Origin: a virus
Length of the DNA: 61,387 nucleotides
Direction: 5' to 3' (one strand)
Virus record (IMG/VR): IMGVR_UViG_3300028103_000018
Coordinates: 1 to 61,387 of that record
Part shown: piece after piece, positions 17,887 through 26,822 of the stretch
Layout: every line of letters starts with the position of its first letter
How positions within the stretch are numbered: the first letter of the stretch is position 1
Made by a program: the position numbers and the translations under genes
The notes under the pieces: generated by a model
What the model was told of the DNA's origin: nothing
The model's input: the letters and a program-made list of their open reading frames with translations, nothing else
Database searches by the model: none

Positions 17887-19751
17887 TTCAGGCCATCCGG
17901 CTGTATCTGGAATCTATTGGCACCAAGCCTCCAGCCAACCTGAGACCCGTTAGAAGAGACCCTGAAGGCCATCTGCCTGCCGCGAATGCGGATCCCCTTC
18001 TGTGTGTCTCCGTTCTGAACTGTGACCGTAGGACCGTTGGTGAACGACTCCATTGGGTAGTTCCTGTACTTGAAGGACATGCTGATGGCTGGAGTGCCAG
18101 AAGTGCCACGGAACATAACGTCAGGGATCACCCTGCTGACGAATGAGAACTGTTCGCCGTCATCGATGTCGAGATCACTGGATTCAACATACGAAACCAT
18201 GGGGCTACCGTCATCGTCATATCCAGTCTCGTGCTGATAGATGTACCCTGTCGTGTTCGTCTCGGCGCCAGAAGCAGCGATTCGATTCGTGGCAAGGGGG
18301 TATGTGTTATACCCAGAGTCCAGCCAAGCAGTGCGGTTCATAGTGCCGACAGACCACACCTGCTCGTCGTAGTTGTAGATAACGTAGCTGTCGGTGTCCT
18401 CTGAGTTGGCGGACGGGTAGAACCAGATCACCTCGTTGTAGAGAGAGTTGACCCCGGCGAACACCTTATACCGCTGCTCAAGGTTGATGTTCTTGAAGAT
18501 GTAGTCGCGAACTGGACACGGCAGGACCTGAATGGATCCAGCGTATTGGTAGAAATTGTTTACGTCCATCCAGAAGACAATGCTTCGTGCGTCTACGGCA
18601 GCGTTGGGGGAGATGATAGAGGCAGAGTCACTCACCTGATTAACAGAGAACGTATAGGGAGGGCCGCTGTACGCCATGACATGCGTGCTTACGTCAGTCC
18701 ACACCACGATCTGCTGCTGCGTTTCGTGGCACCCAATGATCTCAGACCCGCTGGAGATTCTGAAGTCTCCAGCAGTGTTGTCTGTGCGAGGTTCCCAGTC
18801 GAGGTAGTCCTCTTGGGAAGACCACCGGATCAGGAGAGGATCCTGTGTTGTGCCGAATACAGGGTTAGGGCCGATAGCAATGACATGCCTGTCGATGTCG
18901 CTGACGAGGATCTTGTTGGCAACAGTAGGGCATTCGTTGGCACCAGAGATGGAGGACAGTTCCACGGCGCGAACGGCAGTTGGGTTCCCGCCAGAGGTTG
19001 TCCAGTAGTAGATGCCGCCACCCCGAACATTGGTAATCAGGTCCTCGCCATAGTTGTCCTGGGACCAGAGTCTGATCTGCTGAGAGGGAACGCCAATCGA
19101 ATACCCAGACCCCCATCCACCCCGGCTCCAGGGACCAGCGCCCCAGCCACCGCCAAACACCTGAGAGTCCAGGCCAGTGTTGATCTGGTAGGCAGCGGAT
19201 ACAGAAGCCCCGCCACCAGTCACTCCACCAGCGGAAGCGCCAGAACTAGCGCCACTCACAAGGATCTTGTATTGGTTGGCGCTGACAACTTCCACAACCT
19301 GAAACTCAGCATTAAGAAGCGCCGCAGTGAACACAGTGTCGAATGTAGTAGCGCCAGAGAATGTGACGAAGTCGTTGAGTACTACGCCGTTACTTGTGTC
19401 GCTGACGAGTAGATACTTACTGCCAGCGTCTACGGTGTTGAATGGGTTGGACCCAAGCGTGACCGTTCTGCGAATAGGGGTGATGTCGTAGAGGGTGTTC
19501 CCGGTCTCTACATACAACTTCAGGTTCGTCCCGACTCCAAGGTAGGTCTCCAGGTCGAGAGTGAACCACTGGTGCAGGCTCCTGCAAGTGCCGAGAAATG
19601 TGGAGGTGACGTACTTGACCCAGCCACCGATCTGCTCAGGAAACCCCAGGCGGAACCTGACCTTGTCCGAGTCGTACCAACCACCCTCGTTAGCGTAGTT
19701 CGTAAGATCTCTAACGATCCCCTGTCTTGGCTGAATCTTAATCAGCGGCAC
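17883..19751 (-). CDS. Tail hub/nozzle-like structural protein
   Basis: 622 residues, almost entirely beta-rich. The start MPLIKIQPRQGIVRDLTNYANEGGWYDSDKVRFRLGFPEQIGGW is a conserved opening of a family of podovirus structural proteins that form the tail nozzle or stabilise packaged DNA. A central WSSQEDYLDWEPRTDNTAGDF also recurs in that family. The assignment is by remembered family pattern, so the exact position in the tail is uncertain. Confidence 0.65.
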   Translation of the reverse strand: MPLIKIQPRQGIVRDLTNYANEGGWYDSDKVRFRLGFPEQIGGWVKYVTSTFLGTCRSLHQWFTLDLETYLGVGTNLKLYVETGNTLYDITPIRRTVTLGSNPFNTVDAGSKYLLVSDTSNGVVLNDFVTFSGATTFDTVFTAALLNAEFQVVEVVSANQYKILVSGASSGASAGGVTGGGASVSAAYQINTGLDSQVFGGGWGAGPWSRGGWGSGYSIGVPSQQIRLWSQDNYGEDLITNVRGGGIYYWTTSGGNPTAVRAVELSSISGANECPTVANKILVSDIDRHVIAIGPNPVFGTTQDPLLIRWSSQEDYLDWEPRTDNTAGDFRISSGSEIIGCHETQQQIVVWTDVSTHVMAYSGPPYTFSVNQVSDSASIISPNAAVDARSIVFWMDVNNFYQYAGSIQVLPCPVRDYIFKNINLEQRYKVFAGVNSLYNEVIWFYPSANSEDTDSYVIYNYDEQVWSVGTMNRTAWLDSGYNTYPLATNRIAASGAETNTTGYIYQHETGYDDDGSPMVSYVESSDLDIDDGEQFSFVSRVIPDVMFRGTSGTPAISMSFKYRNYPMESFTNGPTVTVQNGDTQKGIRIRGRQMAFRVSSNGSQVGWRLGANRFQIQPDGLK

Positions 19752-19760
19752 ACAAACTCC

Positions 19761-20081
19761 TTAAAGCGAGTCTTTGGCCTTCATCTGCTGGTAGGCTGCT
19801 TCAACCGCCCTGGCAATGACCTCGACTGGCACGTTCTTCATCTTCTTCTGAGCAGCCTTGATTGCCAGCTCTTTCAGCATCTTACCGGATTCACCCGGTT
19901 CAGAGAGAATGAAGTCCTTAACCCCGATCAGATTGGCGCAGGCGATGATCTCGTCGTCAGCCTTCGTAGGGGTCATGGTGGCAATCAGTTCTACAACAGG
20001 GTACACGGTGCCGACAACACCCTTAACGACAGCCAGCTTCGACGGAGAGAAGATGGACTTGAGTTTCCCGAAGAAAGACAT
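19761..20081 (-). CDS. Small helical virion-operon protein
   Basis: 106 residues with a hydrophobic segment at about 16-35 (LAVVKGVVGTVYPVVELIATM) and a basic C-terminal helix. It could be membrane-active, and a holin-like role cannot be excluded because no other holin is obvious. No family recognised. Confidence 0.4.
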   Translation of the reverse strand: MSFFGKLKSIFSPSKLAVVKGVVGTVYPVVELIATMTPTKADDEIIACANLIGVKDFILSEPGESGKMLKELAIKAAQKKMKNVPVEVIARAVEAAYQQMKAKDSL

Positions 20082-20089
20082 GGCGCTCC

Positions 20090-20452
20090 TTATGCGAGGT
20101 TTTCGAGCTTGTACTTGGTGCTTGCCAGCAACGTAAGGATGCTGTCGATAGAGTTCTGAATGTGGCTCTCGTCGCCCATCTGGCTGCGGTTCCTGGTGAC
20201 GTACTCGTAGAGTTCAGAGACGAACTTTACAGGATCCTTGGGGCAGACAAACTTTTCGCTAGGGAATGACGTAGGCACACCGTGAACACCGAAGCATTCT
20301 TCAGCAAGAGAGTCGGCGGCATCAGACAGCCCATCGTAGAGAGACCCGAGAGCCTTGTGCCGAGCATAAGCGCCGGGGCCTTTCGTCATCAGGTGCAGCA
20401 TGTGCGCTGCGGTGACTCCGTGCAGGAGCTTGGAAATGAAGTCAGCGTGCAT
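20090..20452 (-). CDS. Dps/ferritin-like helical protein (DUF5856-like)
   Basis: 120 residues from ATG 20452. HGVTAAHMLHLMTKGPGAYARHKALGSLYDGLSDAADSLAEECFG has the spacing of phage ferritin-like helical bundles (a histidine-rich first helix, then ARHKALGxxYD, then D...AEE), seen in DUF5856-type proteins. Metal binding is possible; function unknown. Confidence 0.5.
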   Translation of the reverse strand: MHADFISKLLHGVTAAHMLHLMTKGPGAYARHKALGSLYDGLSDAADSLAEECFGVHGVPTSFPSEKFVCPKDPVKFVSELYEYVTRNRSQMGDESHIQNSIDSILTLLASTKYKLENLA

Positions 20453-20456
20453 AGAA

Positions 20457-20798
20457 TTACTGCTGCCACGGGGGCGGCAGGACCTCCACAGGTGGGTTGA
20501 TTTGGTTGTCGATGTCTTTGTCGATACTGGCATCGATAAGGGCAAGCTGCTCAGTGCCGAGAGAAGTCTCCACCCAGCCAATCACCTGATTCTCTGTCAG
20601 TTGATCGTAGGGGGTGAAGTTGTACGGATCCGGAGTGCCGAGGTTGGACATGCCAGAGCGAGACGCATTGTACGTAACGCTGTTGCTGACGCGAGATCCA
20701 AGCCGATCCCAGTAGACTACGATAACGACATCAGTCAAGCTACCCTCGACTGGCTTTACCGTCATGACCTTGATGTTCCAAGAGAAGCTCGTTGGCAT
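20457..20798 (-). CDS. Fibre-associated protein
   Basis: 113 residues from ATG 20798, which overlaps the stop of the preceding fibre gene. FSWNIKVMTVKPVEGSLTDVVIVVYWDRLG is beta-rich, and the C-terminal half is acidic with GWVETSLG. Probably a fibre accessory or attachment protein; inference from position. Confidence 0.45.
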   Translation of the reverse strand: MPTSFSWNIKVMTVKPVEGSLTDVVIVVYWDRLGSRVSNSVTYNASRSGMSNLGTPDPYNFTPYDQLTENQVIGWVETSLGTEQLALIDASIDKDIDNQINPPVEVLPPPWQQ

Positions 20799-21991
20799 TA
20801 GAGATCCTTCCACAAAACAGATGGAGATATTTGATAGCAACCCTGAAACGTGTCCGTGTCGGTGTTGTAGATAATCATTCCCTTGATGGCAGTCATGGCA
20901 TTCCGCTGAGTCGTCGTCATGCGGGAGAGAAGAATAGCCCTGGTAGTGCTTTGAAGCTCAATCCCAACACTGGGGCCAGAGGTTTGGTTGCCTAGACCGC
21001 CAGCGACCTGCTGCCCGATAATGAAGCGACCCCCGCCGTCAATCCTGGCTACCTGCTGAAAAGCTACAGACCCAGGAGCGGTGGTGCTAAAAACGATCCC
21101 GGTAGCCGCAGTGGAGTTCGTGTAGTTCTCCTCGGCCTGAATTGCAACCTGACCCAAGTCGCTCGTAGAGTATGCGCTGGTTAGATACCCTCGACCAGTA
21201 AAGGCAGAAAGGAAAGCCGAAGAGAGTACCGCAGACGGAGACGATGCAGTGCCAAGGCAGAGCCTCCCAAGAAACCAACCAGCATTACCAACTCCGTCAA
21301 TGGAGATCCTGGAGCTAGTAGTGATTCCATCGCCAATCAAGTGAATTCCAGTAAAGGAAGGGGCGGATATGGAGTTAGCGCCAGAGACAGAGAATGGCGC
21401 TGTCGGAGCAATGCTTCCCACACCAAACCTGCTGTTCGTGCTGTCGATAGCGGCAATCTGAGTGCCACCAGAAGTCTGGAAGGCAATGGCGGAAGTGGAG
21501 TTCGTCCCAGGCTTTACGGCAAGAGCAGCGGCAGAAGTATATGTTCCGGCGCTGAACTCGGTAGTCTTGAACTTCGTGAATACCTCAGCAACTGCGGCAC
21601 CAGATCCAGCGCCATTGCAATACACGACAGAAGAGTACCCAGCGGCAATAGTGACGCTCCCGCCACTACCCTGTGTGATGATGACGCTCTGGTTCGTGTT
21701 GTTCTGGATGAAGTAGTGCTTCTCGACTTCCGGCGGATCAATGGTAATCGTATGCGTGCCGCTAGGAGATCCGCCCAGGATCAGAATCTTGTTTCTGCCG
21801 TCAGGGCTAGCAGCAGCGCCGGGGGAGATGGTGAGGGTAGTACTTGTCCCAGACAGAGAGATCGAGACAACGCCGTCGATAGCAGTGTCGTACAGGTCGA
21901 AGTTCGTGTTGGTACTCGTTCCCCAAGTACCCGTCTCGTCACCCGTGGCGATCTTCTTGATCTTGTTGTTTGAGGTGTATGTGGGAGGCAT
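20798..21991 (-). CDS. Tail fibre protein
   Basis: 397 residues. The N-terminus NKIKKIATGDETGTWGTSTNTNFDLYDTAIDG is a common phage fibre head-binding pattern, and the middle is Ser/Thr/Gly-rich beta structure (GVGSIAPTAPFSVSG). The C-terminal RMTTTQRNAMTAIKGMIIYN motif is shared with the 26823-28490 fibre, so the two probably share a trimerisation or cap domain. Host recognition role inferred. Confidence 0.7.
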   Translation of the reverse strand: MPPTYTSNNKIKKIATGDETGTWGTSTNTNFDLYDTAIDGVVSISLSGTSTTLTISPGAAASPDGRNKILILGGSPSGTHTITIDPPEVEKHYFIQNNTNQSVIITQGSGGSVTIAAGYSSVVYCNGAGSGAAVAEVFTKFKTTEFSAGTYTSAAALAVKPGTNSTSAIAFQTSGGTQIAAIDSTNSRFGVGSIAPTAPFSVSGANSISAPSFTGIHLIGDGITTSSRISIDGVGNAGWFLGRLCLGTASSPSAVLSSAFLSAFTGRGYLTSAYSTSDLGQVAIQAEENYTNSTAATGIVFSTTAPGSVAFQQVARIDGGGRFIIGQQVAGGLGNQTSGPSVGIELQSTTRAILLSRMTTTQRNAMTAIKGMIIYNTDTDTFQGCYQISPSVLWKDL

Positions 21992-22422
21992 CAGTTTGTC
22001 ACCGAGCTAATCACAGCGATTGCGTTGTTCACATCAGCAACAGGGAACTGGATAGAGAACGTGCCGCTGGATACCGTCTTGTCAGTGCCGAAGTCCAGCA
22101 CGAAGATGGACTTGTTGGATTTCGAGGAGTTGTAGACGAGAGCGCCCCGGCAGGTGAATGTGGCGCTAGTCCAGTTCACATCGGCAAAGTCGAGGATGGC
22201 GTAGTTGCCCGTCAGCGTGACAGTGCAGGTCAGAGTCTTTCCGCCAGCAGTGTATCCAGTGCCGGTAATCTCGTTCGTCGTGCTGTAGACAGTCGTCGAA
22301 CTGTCAATCGTAGCGGCGCTTGAGTACAAGGCAATCTTGATGACATCCGTTGAGAAGTCGTGAACAGCAAGCAGAAGCTGCTCTTTGAATGAGTTCGTTA
22401 CATAGCTACCAGTGAATGCCAT
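21991..22422 (-). CDS. Structural protein, fibre or adaptor associated
   Basis: 143 residues, beta-rich, beginning FTGSYVTNSFKEQLLLAVHDF and containing IKIALYSSAATIDSST. This pattern recurs in phage virion proteins next to fibres. Exact role unknown. Confidence 0.5.
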   Translation of the reverse strand: MAFTGSYVTNSFKEQLLLAVHDFSTDVIKIALYSSAATIDSSTTVYSTTNEITGTGYTAGGKTLTCTVTLTGNYAILDFADVNWTSATFTCRGALVYNSSKSNKSIFVLDFGTDKTVSSGTFSIQFPVADVNNAIAVISSVTN

Positions 22423-22424
22423 GT

Positions 22425-23081
22425 TTAGCCAATGTTCCTTTTGCTATCGGGGTTCCGGTAGTTGTCCATCCGCTGTTCGTCCTCAGCGACATTCTTGAGT
22501 TCCATCAGACCAAGCTGATACAGCTTCTCGTACTGCTGCTGCATCTGGGGATCGCCCTTCAGGAACGTGTACGCCTCTACAAGACAGCCGTACAGGAGAG
22601 TCTGCGGGAAGTAGTTGCTGACCCAAGTTGTGTTGCTATCAGCGCCCACAATCGTGTCAGCGGTCTTGTAGTAGTACAAGGTGTACCCCAAAGATGAACT
22701 AGGGGATGGCGCTATGAGAATTGTCGTAGAGCCACCCCCAGCCGACAGGATAGCGTAGTACGCCGGAGATCCGCTGGACCCAGCAGACGAAGCGGTTACG
22801 CCAAAGGCCTCCGTCAAATACGAAGGCTCCTTGAGTAGAAGTCCAGTCTCAATTCCACCGATACTCACAAACAAACTCAGTGGCATCACAAAGTCGCTAG
22901 GCGTGGTGATCGTCTGAGTAGTCGCAGTTCCAGTAGAAGTGCTTCGAGAGTCTGGAGACTTCACATCCCTGTTGATACGCTGCTCTGCAAGCTGGATAAT
23001 GACATCCAGGTTCGCGAGGAACGTGGCTTCCTCGGACTGGACGTAATCCTTGATCTGCTCTTTGAGTTCAGCGTATGTCAT
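22425..23081 (-). CDS. Head-tail adaptor-like protein
   Basis: 218 residues. The beginning MTYAELKEQIKDYVQSEEATFLANLDVIIQLAEQRINRD and the end YGCLVEAYTFLKGDPQMQQQYEKLYQLGLMELKN match the helical termini of a podovirus adaptor family that binds the portal, with a beta insertion between them. The 30 nt before the next gene contain one AGCGCC motif and nothing else recognised. Confidence 0.6.
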   Translation of the reverse strand: MTYAELKEQIKDYVQSEEATFLANLDVIIQLAEQRINRDVKSPDSRSTSTGTATTQTITTPSDFVMPLSLFVSIGGIETGLLLKEPSYLTEAFGVTASSAGSSGSPAYYAILSAGGGSTTILIAPSPSSSLGYTLYYYKTADTIVGADSNTTWVSNYFPQTLLYGCLVEAYTFLKGDPQMQQQYEKLYQLGLMELKNVAEDEQRMDNYRNPDSKRNIG

Positions 23082-23111
23082 TTCTGGCCTTCTCCTAGGA
23101 TAGCGCCAGGG

Positions 23112-24158
23112 TTAGTTCATCGGGCCGGTCGGGCGGATCTTCTTCGAGATGCCGTAGCCTTTGCACATGCCGCCGCCAGCGTACTTCGCAGCGCCGCCCT
23201 TAGCGAACTTCTGACCAGTGCTTTGCGGGGTGGGCTTGCCCATCGCCATCTTCTTGTGCTGCGGCATTTCACCAGCAGCCTTGCCCATCTTGTCCGTCTT
23301 GCCACCCTTCGCGTACTTGGGGGTGAGCATGCTGTCCATCGAGTTCTTCGAGTTCCCTTTCATGGAACCTCCTTTGAATTTGCGGATAGCGCCGCCTTCG
23401 CTTTTCTTCGGAGGTTCACCCCCGGAAGACTTCTTCTTGCTCTTCATTATCTCGATCAGCCCAGGCAGCGCCGCCATAATCGGGGCAGCGATCTGACCGC
23501 CCTTGCCACCTTGACCAGCCATAGCGCCGAGAGCAATGAACTTGCCGTACTCCTGCATGAACTTCTTGAGGCCAGCCTTGGTCTTGGGGATCTCGCCTGC
23601 GGCTTTCGCCATATCAGCAGGAGTGCCAGTAGAAGCGGTGGCAGATTCAGAATACTTGCGCCTACCAAAGATGTCAGACAAGTCAATCTGCTTAGGCATG
23701 AAGATCATTTGAGCAGGCGGAGCAGCCGTGGGGCTAGCCACATTGGCTTGAGGCTGAGGAGATGGCTCCGGGAACCTGCTCTTGAATTCATCCATATAGA
23801 GATTGCCAACAGCATCAGGCTTGGGAGAGGCCTTGCCAGATACACCACGACGAGAAGCCGGAGGAGTTGGCTTCGGCATGCTGGCAGTCATTCCTTTAGT
23901 CAGATCCAAGGACCTTCTTCCTGTGGATTCAAGTTGCTTGTTCAGCTTTTCCTGTTCAATCCTTTGAGGAAGATCTGGATCACCACCCATTAGCCCAATA
24001 AGAAACCTACTGGCTCCAGTGATTCCCCTGCCAAGGGCGCCAGCCACTTGCCTCTCGGGGGACTGAACTTCCTGGTCAGGGAATTTCATAGGGGAACTAC
24101 CAGTGAAGGCCCCCGCCTGCGCCCTTACGACTTTCTTTTCTTTCTTGAACTTTGGCAT
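23112..24158 (-). CDS. Basic virion protein with Gly/Lys tail
   Basis: 348 residues. The C-terminal 100 residues are Gly/Lys-rich with repeated KFKGG, KYAKGG, KFAKGG and KYAGGG units. The middle has one hydrophobic patch (FIALGAMAGQGGKGGQIAAPIMAALPGL). Probably a DNA-associated internal virion protein. Confidence 0.5.
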   Translation of the reverse strand: MPKFKKEKKVVRAQAGAFTGSSPMKFPDQEVQSPERQVAGALGRGITGASRFLIGLMGGDPDLPQRIEQEKLNKQLESTGRRSLDLTKGMTASMPKPTPPASRRGVSGKASPKPDAVGNLYMDEFKSRFPEPSPQPQANVASPTAAPPAQMIFMPKQIDLSDIFGRRKYSESATASTGTPADMAKAAGEIPKTKAGLKKFMQEYGKFIALGAMAGQGGKGGQIAAPIMAALPGLIEIMKSKKKSSGGEPPKKSEGGAIRKFKGGSMKGNSKNSMDSMLTPKYAKGGKTDKMGKAAGEMPQHKKMAMGKPTPQSTGQKFAKGGAAKYAGGGMCKGYGISKKIRPTGPMN

Positions 24159-24167
24159 GCCTTCTCC

Positions 24168-24476
24168 CTAGCTGACCGTAATTGTAACCCGCCCTAGAGT
24201 AACGTAGATCTTGTTCGGCAGCACAGGGTTCCAGCCAAAATACTCTCGTGTCGGCGGATTCTGCTGCGAAGCAGTTCTTGGATTCTCCAGCGCAATAGCC
24301 TCGCCTCTGACGTACCTGCCGATCTGAAGCTGAGGATTGTCTATATCGAAGCACTCTTCGCATACAAGAAGACCATTCCATCTCTGGTTGTAGATGTACT
24401 TCTTGAGATTCGTGTACTTCACCTGCCTAGCGCAGATGTCGCACATCGCGATTGCGTGCTTACCGGAAGCGTACAT
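24168..24476 (-). CDS. Zn-ribbon virion-operon protein
   Basis: 102 residues with CDIC...CEEC, a four-cysteine zinc ribbon framing RQVKYTNLKKYIYNQRWNGLLV. The C-terminus NPVLPNKIYVTLGRVTITVS is like that of the 17587-17886 product. It overlaps its upstream neighbour by 1 nt. Role unknown. Confidence 0.5.
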   Translation of the reverse strand: MYASGKHAIAMCDICARQVKYTNLKKYIYNQRWNGLLVCEECFDIDNPQLQIGRYVRGEAIALENPRTASQQNPPTREYFGWNPVLPNKIYVTLGRVTITVS

Positions 24477-25168
24477 TACCAGCCATACCCTCCAGGCACA
24501 AGCATGACCGCAGACCGCTGACGATCTTCGTCCGCAGCCCGTTGGAATTCCTCTTCGTACAGCGCCTTCAGTTCAGGGATCCTGGCGAATGCTTCCGGCC
24601 TCTTGCAAGCAAGCTGGTAGGCCAAGCCCGCAATCAGCGCCGGAACAAACCTGAACGGCACATCCATATTGTTGTTGGCGTTGGTCCCCACATCCTGCTG
24701 CCTGCGGAGGCGGTAGTACACGAACTGCCTGGAGATCGTATCGTCAGGAACCTGCCAGAACGTGATCTGAGGCGTGGTCGTATCCCGTGCAACGTAGAAC
24801 TGGATGGGAGTGCCACGAAGCAACTTGTTGGGCAGGGTGTTGTAGGTGACGAACGATATCCGGGTGATGGCGATGTCGGTCTGCTGATTCGTCTGACCGG
24901 GGTATGTCCTGATCACACCTTCAAGGATGTCAATTGTGTCGTCAGGCAGGTTGTAGGTAGCAGTGCCAGCAGTAAGAGCAAGAGTCCCCTGCTCCACGCA
25001 CCACAGGTTCAGCCCACGGTTCGCCCACTCCATCGACAGAAGGTTCAGGCTTCTGCGGGCGGTCCTGATCTCGTAGCCACCCTTGACCTCAATTCCAACC
25101 CGCTCGTACGCTTCCTCGATAATGTCGAGGATGTTGATGTTCCAAGTTGCCGTGCCTGAAGTAGACAT
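24476..25168 (-). CDS. Tail tube/adaptor-like protein
   Basis: 230 residues. NINILDIIEEAYERVGIEVKGGYEIRTARRSLNLLSMEWANRGLNLW and ALIAGLAYQLACKRPE...LKALYEEEFQRAADEDR are conserved helices of a podovirus connector family (the T7 tail tubular A type), flanking a beta domain. It likely sits between portal and nozzle. Confidence 0.65.
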   Translation of the reverse strand: MSTSGTATWNINILDIIEEAYERVGIEVKGGYEIRTARRSLNLLSMEWANRGLNLWCVEQGTLALTAGTATYNLPDDTIDILEGVIRTYPGQTNQQTDIAITRISFVTYNTLPNKLLRGTPIQFYVARDTTTPQITFWQVPDDTISRQFVYYRLRRQQDVGTNANNNMDVPFRFVPALIAGLAYQLACKRPEAFARIPELKALYEEEFQRAADEDRQRSAVMLVPGGYGW

Positions 25169-25238
25169 TACCTGAACCTCTTGAAGGTATCAAAATTTCG
25201 ATTGACCGTATTGGTGCGCCAATGCAATAATCCACTCA

Positions 25239-25790
25239 ATGGAACACGAAACGGAAGAGATCTGGGCCGAGATTCAAGGAACCGATGGAAGGTATTCGAT
25301 AAGCAGCCTTGGGAGATTGCGGTCAAACTGGGCAGACATCCCTCAAAAGAACTTAAGGAAAAGGATGAGAATTGAAAAGCAAAAAATACTGAAACCAGTA
25401 ATCCATACAACTGGATACCTGAGAGCATCCCTCGGCAGACAGAGCTCGAAATACATTCATAGACTGGTTGCTCAAGCTTTCGTGCCAAATCCAGAGAACC
25501 TAGCGCAAGTCGATCACATTGACGGAATCCGGACGAACAACTCCGCAAGCAATCTTCGATGGGTGAGCCCGAGAGATAACTCAATATTCGGCGGAGAGAG
25601 GCACGGATGGATTTCTCAGAAAATAGCAAACGCAAAGCGAAGGATTCACGAGGCAAGAAGAAGTGAGTACCAATCCCTTGTTGAGGCTGGATACAGCTAT
25701 CGAAAAATAGCGAAGATGTTTGGCACATCGCATACCTCCATAAGGGCTGGCCTGTCCCCATACAAAGACCCAATAGCCGAAAAAAGCTGA
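25239..25790 (+). CDS. NUMOD4-HNH homing endonuclease, antisense insertion
   Basis: 183 residues on the strand opposite the virion operon. The N-terminal IWAEIQGTDGRYSISSLGRLRS is a NUMOD4 domain. The HNH module is YIHRLVAQAFVPNPENLAQVDHIDGIRTNNSASNLRWVSP, and the C-terminus has an HTH (GYSYRKIAKMFGTSHTSIRAG). Free-standing HNH enzymes of this class cut intronless or uninserted alleles and spread by homing. The base composition is more AT-rich than the flanks, which fits recent acquisition. It sits between two virion genes without disrupting either. Confidence 0.87.
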   Translation: MEHETEEIWAEIQGTDGRYSISSLGRLRSNWADIPQKNLRKRMRIEKQKILKPVIHTTGYLRASLGRQSSKYIHRLVAQAFVPNPENLAQVDHIDGIRTNNSASNLRWVSPRDNSIFGGERHGWISQKIANAKRRIHEARRSEYQSLVEAGYSYRKIAKMFGTSHTSIRAGLSPYKDPIAEKS

Positions 25791-25806
25791 GGCTTGGTGT
25801 ATCCCA

Positions 25807-25971
25807 CTAGAAGCCCTTCTTTACCTTCGGCGCTTGGAGCTTGGAGAACTTCCGAGCGACAGTAGGCTTAGAGTACGCGCCCTCTCCGAACTGGGCTTTA
25901 GCAGACTTGGCAGGCTTCCTCTTCATAGAAGGGGTGCCGACCTGCTTCCCCATGCTGAATCGACCGATCAT
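25807..25971 (-). CDS. Small basic virion-operon protein
   Basis: 54 residues, ATG 25971 to TAG 25807, overlapping the upstream stop (ATGA). Rich in Lys/Arg/Ser (MKRKPAKSAKAQFGEGAYSK...LQAPKVKKGF). A DNA-binding internal virion peptide is plausible; no family recognised. Confidence 0.5.
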   Translation of the reverse strand: MIGRFSMGKQVGTPSMKRKPAKSAKAQFGEGAYSKPTVARKFSKLQAPKVKKGF

Positions 25972-26132
25972 TTCTTAACCCTCCGAGCTTCCGACAGTGC
26001 GATAGCAATGCCCTGCTTCGGGTTCGTGACCTTCTGACCGGAGGAAGACTTGAGCTTCCCGGCCTTGAACTCGTGCATGACCTTGCCAACCTTGCCTTGC
26101 TGCTGCGCCGACATCTTCATTTGGCCCTTCAT
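25968..26132 (-). CDS. DUF6496-like small basic protein
   Basis: 54 residues from ATG 26132. GKVGKVMHEFKAGKLKSSSG followed by KVTNPKQGIAIALSEARRVKK matches a small basic family (DUF6496 type) common in phage virion operons and bacteria. Function unknown. It forms an ATGA overlap with the next gene. Confidence 0.6.
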   Translation of the reverse strand: MKGQMKMSAQQQGKVGKVMHEFKAGKLKSSSGQKVTNPKQGIAIALSEARRVKK

Positions 26133-26134
26133 GA

Positions 26135-26404
26135 TTACCCCCAGCAGACAGTGATTGCGTCAATATTTGTAGCCGATAGATAGATGTTCGTATCAAAACG
26201 AACTCCGTTACCACCAAGAGGGATGGCTGTCGTTGAGTTGTTTGGAAGCGATATGTCTATCAAGATATCTCCAGCAGCACCACCATCTCTTAACTGAAAT
26301 GAGCCAGCCAGTGCGGTATGGGCGAATATCGTTACAACCCTACCTGGACCGTCAAATACCAGTCCTGCTGCCGTCAGCTTCTTGCACGTCAAGTCGCTAA
26401 TCAT
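26135..26404 (-). CDS. Small beta-rich virion-operon protein
   Basis: 89 residues. Predominantly beta (GRVVTIFAHTALAGSFQLRDG, SLPNNSTTAIPLGGNGVRF). It resembles short virion decoration or baseplate-associated proteins. It overlaps the upstream gene by 8 nt. Function unknown. Confidence 0.5.
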   Translation of the reverse strand: MISDLTCKKLTAAGLVFDGPGRVVTIFAHTALAGSFQLRDGGAAGDILIDISLPNNSTTAIPLGGNGVRFDTNIYLSATNIDAITVCWG

Positions 26405-26735
26405 ACTTCTTCACCTTCTGGGAGGCCGGGGGTGCCTTCTTGCTACCTGAAGGCCCAGCCCACAATACCTTGCGAGACCAGTAGTTCGCGGAGAGCTTGG
26501 AGTCCTTGCCTTTGATACCGGCGCTACGAGCCATGTAGCTCTTCCTGGCAGCGGCACTGTAGTTGTGGCCCATAGAAGCGTCACCGAAGTGAACCAGCTT
26601 TACCTGATCGCCTTCTTTCGCCAGCACCATCTTCTTCTTGGCAGGATTGGACGACTTGATAGGCTTGTTGAATCCAGGGAACGTATGCCCACGATATTCA
26701 ATGCCGCCGCCGGATGTACGCTTGAACTTCTGCAT
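26397..26735 (-). CDS. Conserved basic phage protein
   Basis: 112 residues. The order FPGFNKPIKSSNPAKKKMV, KEGDQVKLVHFGDASMGHN, KSYMARSAGIKGKD, then LSANYWSRKVLWAG follows a family of small basic phage proteins that I recognise by pattern but cannot assign a function. Probably packaged. Confidence 0.5.
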   Translation of the reverse strand: MQKFKRTSGGGIEYRGHTFPGFNKPIKSSNPAKKKMVLAKEGDQVKLVHFGDASMGHNYSAAARKSYMARSAGIKGKDSKLSANYWSRKVLWAGPSGSKKAPPASQKVKKYD

Positions 26736-26822
26736 TCAGATTCTTCCCGTCTCTAAGGACATGATATTCTCTTTGGCGCTGATATAGAGGATGACTTCCA
26801 ATCGGCGCATCGTTGACCTAGA

